From positions 1-34,178 of the forward strand of contig DATBFX010000540.1 of NCBI GenBank assembly GCA_036558305.1: a stretch of DNA of 34,178 bases, in the 5' to 3' direction. The notes under the pieces are model-generated. The model saw only the letters and a program-made list of their open reading frames with translations. It searched no databases and was not told the origin of the DNA. Each line of letters opens with the position of its first letter. Within the stretch, counting starts at the first letter, position 1. Source of the DNA: DATBFX01 sp036558305. Lineage in GTDB: Bacteria; Chloroflexota; Chloroflexia; Thermomicrobiales; UBA6265. Positions 29,253-34,178 of the stretch are shown in pieces. The position numbers and the translations under genes were made by a program.

Positions 29253-30530
29253 ATGAAGCGTGCACGCGAGTGGATCGGCGCCCGCACGACGACCGCCGAT
29301 CTGGTCAGATTGGGGTCGTCCCTGGTTCTGGCCCTGCTCCTCTGGGGCTGGGTGACCACGCGCGAGGATCCCGAACGCACGCGCTTTTACTCGAACGTGC
29401 CGGTCCAGGTCGGAGAGCTCAACGGCAACCTGGTGGTTGTCAGCGCGCCGCCTAACGTCCAGATACGACTCAGGGGACCGCGGTCGGTGATGGACGGGGT
29501 CGATCCGGCCGACGTCTCCGCTCACCTGAATCTCGACGGTATCGAAGCGCCCGGTTCGTACAACGTCGACGTCGTCGTCTCCGCGCCGGATGGAGTCTGG
29601 GACCGAAAGTCGACGCCGGCGCGGGTGCAGATCCAGGTCGAGGAGTCGGTCGCCAAGCAATTCCCCGTGGTGCCGGAGGTGCAAGACGAGGTGAATCCGC
29701 GGAGGCGGGTCGGGCAGATCGTGCCCGCGGTGTCGGATGTCACCGTGCGTGGGCCGTCGTCGGTCGTCGCTCGGGTCGATCGGGTGATTTTGCCGGTCAC
29801 GATCGGGAATCAGACGAGCGACTTCACGGGCGACTTCACCCCGATCGCTCAAGACAAGGACAAGCAACCGGTCACCGAAGTGACGATCTCCCCCGCGACG
29901 ATTTCGGCGACGGTGCCGATCGAAGCCGCGGGCAAGAGCGTGGCGGTGTTTGCGACACTGGTCGGGACACCGGCCGAGGGACTCGAGGTGCTGGATCGGG
30001 CCGTCATCCCGTCGACGGTGTTGGTCGAAGGCGACAAGGACGTGCTCGAAGGGCTCCTGTCGGTCCAGACCGAGCCGGTGGACATTACCGGAGCGACGGC
30101 GAATGTCAGTCAACGGGTCGGAATCGAAGGATTGCCGGAGGGGGTCCGCGTCATCGATCCGGCCGACGGCAAGGTCGAGGTCTCGGTCCAGATCGCCCAA
30201 AGAAGCGTCAGGCAGGAGCTTCCCGGTCTACCGGTGGAGGTGACAAATCTCGATCCGGGATTGAAGGCCGTGGTAGCGCCGACGGAGGTGGCGGTCGTGG
30301 TGGTGGGTTCGGCCGACGTCCTGGCTCAGTTGCGGACCGAGGACTTGACCATTCGGGTGGATGCCGGCGGGTTGGGGCCGGGAGTTCATCTGCTGAAACC
30401 GACCGTTTCGGTGCCGCCGAACGTGCAATGGATCAGTACGGACCCGGAGATGGTCGAGGTCACGATCAGTCTAGTACCGACGGCACCGCTCTCGGCGACG
30501 CCGGTCGCGTCGCCGTTGCCACAGAGTTAG
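29253..30530 (+). CDS. cdaR: YbbR-domain protein, CdaA regulator
   Basis: A 425-residue protein with one N-terminal membrane anchor (about 18-37, LVRLGSSLVLALLLWGWVTT) and four YbbR repeats on the outer side. Repeats begin near RFYSNVPVQVGELNGN, KQFPVVPEVQDEV, KSVAVFATLVGTPAEG and RQELPGLPVEVTNL. Repeat-end words such as VQIRLRGPRSVMDGV and VTVRGPSSVVARV are typical. CdaR binds the membrane part of CdaA and changes its activity. The gene is 6 nt after cdaA, so the two are co-translated. The tail is Ala/Pro/Ser-rich. It ends 73 nt before the oppositely oriented response regulator. Confidence 0.9.
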   Translation: MKRAREWIGARTTTADLVRLGSSLVLALLLWGWVTTREDPERTRFYSNVPVQVGELNGNLVVVSAPPNVQIRLRGPRSVMDGVDPADVSAHLNLDGIEAPGSYNVDVVVSAPDGVWDRKSTPARVQIQVEESVAKQFPVVPEVQDEVNPRRRVGQIVPAVSDVTVRGPSSVVARVDRVILPVTIGNQTSDFTGDFTPIAQDKDKQPVTEVTISPATISATVPIEAAGKSVAVFATLVGTPAEGLEVLDRAVIPSTVLVEGDKDVLEGLLSVQTEPVDITGATANVSQRVGIEGLPEGVRVIDPADGKVEVSVQIAQRSVRQELPGLPVEVTNLDPGLKAVVAPTEVAVVVVGSADVLAQLRTEDLTIRVDAGGLGPGVHLLKPTVSVPPNVQWISTDPEMVEVTISLVPTAPLSATPVASPLPQS

Positions 30531-30603
30531 GCCTTGCCAAAATTATCGGACGGGCTGGCCCGCGCGGAAAGTGAAAAACGACGGCGGTTTGGTCGGGCTG
30601 CGC

Positions 30604-31248
30604 TCACTCTCCGGCAGCAGAAACGCCGTCGTCGGTTTTGGCGCCGAAGTCCATCTCGTGGGTCAAGAGGATCGCTTCGGCGACTTCGCGCATCGATTTT
30701 CGCGCGTCCATGCTAGTCTTGCGGATGCGATGGAAGGCTTCGGATTCGCGCAGACCGTGGACTTCCATCAAGACGCCCTTCGCGCGCTCGACGACCTTGC
30801 GCGATTCAAGCGCCTCTTTGAGATCGCCGACTTCGCGTTCGAGTGCCTGAAACTCCTCGAAGCGGGCCAGTGAGAGCTCGATCACCGGCATCAACTCGGC
30901 TTCCCGGAATGGCTTGACGACGTAGCCGACGACGCCCGCTTCTTTGGCGCGATCGACAAGCGCCTGATCGGAGTAGGCGGTCAGGAGGACGACCGGGGCA
31001 ATGCGGTCCTCGGTCAGGCCCTCGGCGGCGGAGATACCGTCGAGGTCGGGCATCTTGATGTCCATGATGACGAGGTCTGGGCGGAGTTTCCGCGCAAGGT
31101 CCATCGCCGATCGTCCGTCGCCGGCTTCGCCGATGACGTCGTAGCCGAGGTGGACAAGCATCTCCCGCAGATCGAGCCGGATCAGCGACTCGTCGTCGGC
31201 GATGACGATGCGGCAGGGGGCACTACGGGTCGAAACGGGGTTCCTCAT
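30604..31248 (-). CDS. Response regulator with ANTAR RNA-binding output domain
   Basis: A 214-residue protein with a receiver domain (12-130) and an ANTAR domain (about 140-200). Receiver residues are complete: acidic pair D18/D19, phosphoacceptor D63 in VIMDIKMPD, T90 and K112 in VVKPF. A coiled-coil linker (FEEFQALEREVGDLKEAL) leads to ANTAR, with ESRKVVERAKGVLM, then the SEAFHRIRKTSMDARKSMREVAEAIL region. ANTAR proteins bind paired hexaloop hairpins in mRNA leaders and stop transcription termination. No histidine kinase gene is adjacent, so the phosphate donor lies elsewhere. The ATG at 31248 has GGACAGCAG upstream, a weak site. I found no clear promoter in 31249-31360. Confidence 0.93.
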   Translation of the reverse strand: MRNPVSTRSAPCRIVIADDESLIRLDLREMLVHLGYDVIGEAGDGRSAMDLARKLRPDLVIMDIKMPDLDGISAAEGLTEDRIAPVVLLTAYSDQALVDRAKEAGVVGYVVKPFREAELMPVIELSLARFEEFQALEREVGDLKEALESRKVVERAKGVLMEVHGLRESEAFHRIRKTSMDARKSMREVAEAILLTHEMDFGAKTDDGVSAAGE

Positions 31249-31357
31249 CTGCTGTCCAATCAGGAACGCGGACGGCGCCGCAGCTCATCGTGGCCTACGA
31301 GCCTGACGGGAGGGTTGCGCCCTTGCGCCATTTCGCCCGATCGTGCCTGCTGGAGGT

Positions 31358-31434
<77 letters not shown>

Positions 31435-31442
31435 TGCCGCGG

Positions 31443-31448
31443 AGTATA
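31443..31448 (-). promoter_or_regulatory. -10 box of tRNA-Pro
   Basis: TATACT on the minus strand ends 8 nt before the tRNA 5' end, so transcription would begin at the mature end. A -35 is not convincing. Confidence 0.45.
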
Positions 31449-31464
31449 GCACGGCCTTGAGAGA

Positions 31465-31580
31465 CGGACAGACGGACAGACGGACAGACGGTCAGGTGAA
31501 AGTCGTCAGTCGTCAGTCGCCAGAAGACGCTGAGCTTGACCGCCGACGATCATCGGTCTGTCCGTCTGTCCGTCTGTCCG
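31465..31580. repeat. 24-bp inverted repeat of tandem octamers after rplL
   Basis: Arms 31465-31488 and 31557-31580 are perfect reverse complements, each three octamer units (GACGGACA-type and TCTGTCCG-type). The 68-nt loop contains AGTCGTCAGTCGTCAGTCG. The arm at 31580 lies directly next to the rplL stop codon (31582), so on the minus strand the hairpin follows rplL at once and is a candidate terminator or mRNA 3' end. Confidence 0.75.
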
Positions 31581-31581
31581 G

Positions 31582-31968
31582 CTACTTGATGTCGGCTTTC
31601 GCGCCGGCTTCTTCGAGTTTCGCCTTGGCGGCCTGGGCCTCTTCCTTGGAGACGGCCTCCTTGACCGGCTTGGGCGCGGCCTCGACGAGGTCCTTGGCCT
31701 CCTTGAGACCGAGGCTGGTCAGCTCGCGGACGGCCTTGATGACCTGGATCTTGTTGGCGCCGACGTCGGTGAGGACGACGTCGAACTCGGTCTGCTCCTC
31801 CTCGGGTGCGGCCGCAGCCGCCGCGCCGGCGCCCGCCGCCGGGGCCGCGCCCATGGCGACCGGAGCCGCCGCGGTGACGCCCCAGCGCTCTTCGAGTTGC
31901 TTGACGAGCGCATTCAGCTCGAGAACGGTCATCTTCTCCAGTGCGGAGATGATCTGCTCAGAATCCAC
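31582..31968 (-). CDS. rplL: 50S ribosomal protein bL12 (L7/L12)
   Basis: A 128-residue bL12 stalk protein that recruits translation factors to the ribosome. The N-terminal dimerisation domain reads SEQIISALEKMTVLELNALVKQLEERWGV. An Ala-rich hinge of about 25 residues follows. The C-terminal domain is TEFDVVLTDVGANKIQVIKAVRELTSLGLKEAKDLVEAAPK (listed here only as its first landmarks TEFDVVLTD and GLKEAKDLVE). The start is GTG at 31968 with AGGGGG just upstream, giving the normal family length. It lies 65 nt after rplJ, with which it forms the stalk complex. Confidence 0.96.
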   Translation of the reverse strand: MDSEQIISALEKMTVLELNALVKQLEERWGVTAAAPVAMGAAPAAGAGAAAAAAPEEEQTEFDVVLTDVGANKIQVIKAVRELTSLGLKEAKDLVEAAPKPVKEAVSKEEAQAAKAKLEEAGAKADIK

Positions 31969-32033
31969 CGTGACCCCCTGATCGAACGCGGGTAGACGAC
32001 CCGCCCAAATGGAACGATGTGACGCGGCCGGCA

Positions 32034-32573
32034 CTAGTCCGCGGCGAGGGCTTCGCCGCCGCCCAACTGCTCTTCCCGCGCTTTGAGCAGGTAGGCGATC
32101 GAACGACTCGGGCCACCGAGGACACCGACGGCGCGCGCCATCGGCGAGGCAAGCAGGCCGACGAATCTACCGAGCAAGACTTCGCGCGGCGGCATCGTCG
32201 CCAGCGCCTCGACGTCGGTTGGACCGATGAACCGGTTGTCGATCACCCCGCCCTTAACGGTCAGGATGCGCGAGGTGCGCGCGAAGTCGGTCACCGCCTT
32301 CGAGGCGCCGACGACGTCGTCGTAGACGAGCGCCAGCGCGAGCGGCCCCTCCAACACCGGGTCGAGACCGGCGATCCCGACCCGATCGGCGGCAATCTTC
32401 GTCAGCGTGTTCTTCGCGATGCGGAACTCAGCCCCGAGCGGTCGGAGCGTGCCCCGCAGGCCCTGCAGGTCGGAGACCTTGAGTCCGCGGTAGTCGGTGA
32501 GGATCGCGAGTTTGGCGCGCGATAGTTGATCGGCCAACTCGTCGATCGTGCGAGCCTTCTGTACTGTTGGCAT
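32034..32573 (-). CDS. rplJ: 50S ribosomal protein uL10
   Basis: A 179-residue uL10, which anchors bL12 dimers to 23S rRNA. It begins MPTVQKARTIDELADQLSRA and has the usual AILTDYRGLKVSDLQGLR, FRIAKNTLTKIAA and VKGGVIDNRFIGP stretches. The C-terminal helix that binds bL12 is at the end (REEQLGGGEAL). The ATG at 32573 was chosen because GGGGGTG lies 8 nt upstream; the frame continues 8 codons further back without a better site. The gene is preceded by a recognisable L10 leader RNA with an attenuator, so it is probably autoregulated by the L10-L12 complex. Confidence 0.96.
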   Translation of the reverse strand: MPTVQKARTIDELADQLSRAKLAILTDYRGLKVSDLQGLRGTLRPLGAEFRIAKNTLTKIAADRVGIAGLDPVLEGPLALALVYDDVVGASKAVTDFARTSRILTVKGGVIDNRFIGPTDVEALATMPPREVLLGRFVGLLASPMARAVGVLGGPSRSIAYLLKAREEQLGGGEALAAD

Positions 32574-32622
32574 CGTTTCACCCCCTTTCCCTGTCACGAG
32601 GTCCGGCTCAGGACCGTCTTCA

Positions 32623-32679
32623 AGTCGCTAGTCGTCAGTCGCTAGTCGTTAGATCTCTGACGACTGACGACTAGCGACT
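32623..32679. repeat. 19-bp perfect inverted repeat before rplJ
   Basis: Arms 32623-32641 and 32661-32679 are exact reverse complements made of AGTCGCTAGTCG-like words, around a 19-nt loop. The element lies between the L10 attenuator and the rplJ ribosome binding site. It has the same word style as the repeats next to rplI, rplL and rplK. A short GGTCC/GGACC hairpin (32600-32615) sits between it and rplJ. Confidence 0.75.
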
Positions 32680-32706
32680 GGCAACTCCGGTACGACAAAA
32701 ACGAAA

Positions 32707-32732
32707 GCGCCCCGGGCGGGAGGCCGGGGCGC
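32707..32732 (-). terminator. Intrinsic terminator / attenuator of the rplJ leader
   Basis: A perfect 9-bp stem (GCGCCCCGG with CCGGGGCGC) with an 8-nt loop is followed on the minus strand by the T-rich tail TTTCGTTTTG. It stands downstream of the L10 leader core and upstream of rplJ, the position expected for an attenuator. Confidence 0.8.
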
Positions 32733-32770
32733 ACGAGCGCGGACGCGCGTGATGCGTCCGGTCGGGACCA

Positions 32771-32824
32771 GGGGCCTCGGTCGGAAATTAAGCGGCGAAC
32801 CGCTCCGACGGTCTTGGGCCGGGG
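32771..32824 (-). promoter_or_regulatory. Ribosomal protein L10 leader RNA
   Basis: On the minus strand, 44 nt after rplA, the sequence shows the conserved L10 leader words CCCAAGACCGTCGGAGCGG, then CGCCGCTTAATTTCCGACCG and AGG. Pairing of CGTCGGA with TCCGACCG and of GAGCGG with CCGCTTAA-type words gives the kinked stem with the AAGACC-bearing internal loop. L10-L12 complexes bind this structure and favour the downstream terminator, reducing rplJ-rplL expression. Confidence 0.8.
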
Positions 32825-32867
32825 ATTCGATTGTCGTCGAGCGAGATCGGCGCGACTCCTTGCGATA

Positions 32868-33593
32868 CTACGCCGCGGCAGCCGTCGCGTTGGCCACCGT
32901 TTGGGAAACGTTGAGTGGGATGCCGGGCGCCATCGAACTCGTGATGCTAAGTGTACGCAAATAGACGCCCTTCGCACCAGTCGGTTTGGCCCGCACGAGG
33001 GCGTCGACGAAGGCATGGAGATTGTCGCGGATCTGGTCGCCGGTGAAACTCTTCTTGCCGATGACCGTGTGGACGATGCCGAGGCGATCGTTGCGGAACT
33101 CGACGCGACCGCCCTTCAGTTCGCGCAGGACGCCGGGGAGGTCCTCCGGATTGCGAATGACCGTGCCGGATCGCGGGTTCGGCATGAGACCGCGGCGACC
33201 GAGGATGCGACCGAGACCACCGACCTTGCCCATCATGTCGGCCATGGCGACGGCGGCATCGAATTCGAGCCAGCCGCCCTGGATCTCGGCGACGAGGTCG
33301 TCCGACCCGGCGTAGTCGGCACCGGCCTCGCGCGCGATTCGCTCGGCCTCGCCCTGGGCGAAGACGAGAACGCGAACGACCTTGCCGGTCCCGTGCGGGA
33401 GCACGACGGTCGAGCGGACGGTCTGATCGGCCTGGCGGGGATCGACGCCCAATCGGGCATGGACTTCGATCGATTCGTCGAAGTTGGCGAACGCGATCTC
33501 CTTGAGGAGGGGAATCGCCTCGTCGGGGAGATACTGCTTCTCGGGATCGACCTTCTTCTGTGCTTCTCTGATGTTCTTGCCGCGCTTCGGCAT
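32868..33593 (-). CDS. rplA: 50S ribosomal protein uL1
   Basis: A 241-residue uL1, which forms the L1 stalk that helps release deacylated tRNA, and also represses its own mRNA. Landmarks are MPKRGKNIREAQKKVD, ESIEVHARLGVDPRQADQTV, VLPHGTGKVVRVLVFAQG, GRILGRRGLMPNPRSGTV and KSFTGDQIRDNLHAFVDAL, then PTGAKGVYLRTLSITSSMAPGI. The length is normal. The ATG at 33593 follows GGGAGGAACGTCA. It lies 71 nt after rplK, and a candidate L1-binding hairpin occupies that gap. Confidence 0.97.
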   Translation of the reverse strand: MPKRGKNIREAQKKVDPEKQYLPDEAIPLLKEIAFANFDESIEVHARLGVDPRQADQTVRSTVVLPHGTGKVVRVLVFAQGEAERIAREAGADYAGSDDLVAEIQGGWLEFDAAVAMADMMGKVGGLGRILGRRGLMPNPRSGTVIRNPEDLPGVLRELKGGRVEFRNDRLGIVHTVIGKKSFTGDQIRDNLHAFVDALVRAKPTGAKGVYLRTLSITSSMAPGIPLNVSQTVANATAAAA

Positions 33594-33606
33594 TGACGTT
33601 CCTCCC

Positions 33607-33639
33607 GTGGTGCGAACGGAGCGGTCCGGCTCCTCCCAC
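33607..33639 (-). promoter_or_regulatory. Candidate L1 protein operator between rplK and rplA
   Basis: On the minus strand a hairpin has outer stem GTGG/CCAC and inner stem GGAGC/GCTCC, separated by an asymmetric loop with GTTCGCA. The GTGGGAG word and asymmetric loop resemble the 23S rRNA and mRNA sites bound by L1. It ends just before the rplA ribosome binding site. Confidence 0.45.
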
Positions 33640-33664
33640 TCGATATTTCTGGCCGGCCGCGGAA

Positions 33665-34090
33665 TTACGCGGTAACCTCGATGCCCATGCTGCGAGCCGT
33701 GCCCTCGATCTGTTTAACCGCGCCGTCGACGTCGATGGCGTTGAGATCCTTCATCTTGAGTTCGGCGATTTCGCGGACCTGCTGCGCGGTGACCTGTCCG
33801 ACGCGGGTCGTGCGCGCGTTGCCCGATCCCTTTTCGACGCCGGCGGCACGCCGCAGCAGGTCGGATGCGGGCGGCGTCTTGGTGACGAACGTGAACGAGC
33901 GGTCCTCGTAGACGGTAATCAAGACCGGGATGGTCTGCCCGGCCAGCGACGCCGTTCGCTCGTTGTACTCCTTGCAAAAGTTCATGATCGCCACGCCGTG
34001 CTGACCGAGCGCCGGGCCGACCGGCGGCGCCGGCGTCGCCTTCCCGGCGGGAAGTTGCAGCTTGACGTAGGCACGGATGCGTTTTGCCAC
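33665..34090 (-). CDS. rplK: 50S ribosomal protein uL11
   Basis: A 141-residue uL11, part of the GTPase-associated centre. Landmarks are IRAYVKLQLPAGKATPAPPV, GPALGQHGVAIMNFCKEYNE, FTFVTKTPPASDLLRRAAGV and the C-terminal RNA-binding part with VREIAELKMKDLNAIDVDGA, then KQIEGTARSMGIEV. The start codon is GTG at 34090 with a perfect AGGAGGT 8 nt upstream. It leads the rplK-rplA pair in this window. nusG is expected upstream but lies outside. Confidence 0.97.
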   Translation of the reverse strand: MAKRIRAYVKLQLPAGKATPAPPVGPALGQHGVAIMNFCKEYNERTASLAGQTIPVLITVYEDRSFTFVTKTPPASDLLRRAAGVEKGSGNARTTRVGQVTAQQVREIAELKMKDLNAIDVDGAVKQIEGTARSMGIEVTA

Positions 34091-34113
34091 GTTGGGACCT
34101 CCTGAACAGGGGT

Positions 34114-34178
34114 CAGGGGCTAGGGGTCAGGGATCAGGGAAACGGGCCGCTCTCCTGACCCCTGACCCCTAGCCCCTG
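34114..34178. repeat. 25-bp inverted repeat upstream of rplK
   Basis: Arms 34114-34138 and 34154-34178 match at 24 of 25 positions around a 15-nt loop. They are built from CAGGGGCTAGGGGTCAGGG-like words. The right arm ends at the window edge and may continue. It lies 23 nt before the rplK start codon, so it falls either at the end of an upstream gene or in the rplK leader. Confidence 0.7.

Noticed and set aside
30531..30603. Terminator between cdaR and the ANTAR gene
   Set aside because: Only a short GGGC/GCCC pairing with too small a loop is present; no stem strong enough to call.

Overview
The window is high-GC bacterial chromosome. The gene content suggests a Chloroflexota member, perhaps Thermomicrobia-like. 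The reasons are an rplI-dnaB-DnaD-like-DnaI-like helicase/loader block, a CdaA/CdaR pair, a fmdB-cysE-cysS-rlmB operon, an ANTAR response regulator and a Tat-exported amidase, in a GC-rich genome with widespread GTG/TTG starts. The lineage is an inference; no rRNA is present to fix it. No prophage, IS transposase or CRISPR array was seen.

Layout. 1-2045 (+): end of an unrecognised gene, a HAD-IIA phosphatase and an O-methyltransferase, closed by a long hairpin repeat. 2358-5781 (-): operon fmdB, a short Cys-rich leader ORF, cysE, cysS, rlmB, with a good promoter in front of fmdB. 6081-8864 (-): polA. 9183-14966 (+): MoxR ATPase, DUF58 protein, transglutaminase-like membrane protein and a PfkB sugar kinase, tightly packed. 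15017-16003: five tRNA genes, of which four are serine tRNAs covering every serine codon. 16102-18890 (+): a small membrane protein and a Tat-exported amidase with four SH3b repeats. 19124-25238 (+): rplI, dnaB with two inteins, a DnaD-domain protein and a DnaI/DnaC-like loader. 25367-30530 (+): a TPR protein, diadenylate cyclase cdaA and its regulator cdaR. 30604-31248 (-): ANTAR response regulator. 31361-34090 (-): tRNA-Pro and the ribosomal cluster rplK-rplA-rplJ-rplL, with a recognisable L10 leader and a candidate L1 site.

The most interesting signal is upstream of cysE. A 29-codon ORF with four Cys codons lies between fmdB and cysE. Its Cys-Ser-Cys codons (5358-5366) are perfectly complementary over 9 nt to the cysE Shine-Dalgarno region (5242-5250), and a strong hairpin starts at its stop codon. 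This looks like a cysteine-sensing translational attenuator: ribosome stalling at Cys codons would free the cysE ribosome binding site and so raise cysteine synthesis and Cys-tRNA charging.

Other notable features are two full-length DnaB inteins (P-loop site and RESG/SIEQD site), tandem-word inverted repeats at the outer edges of each ribosomal-protein transcription unit, the complete serine tRNA set in 1 kb, a DAA instead of DGA motif in the diadenylate cyclase, and short repeated Thr motifs in the disordered head of the TPR protein.
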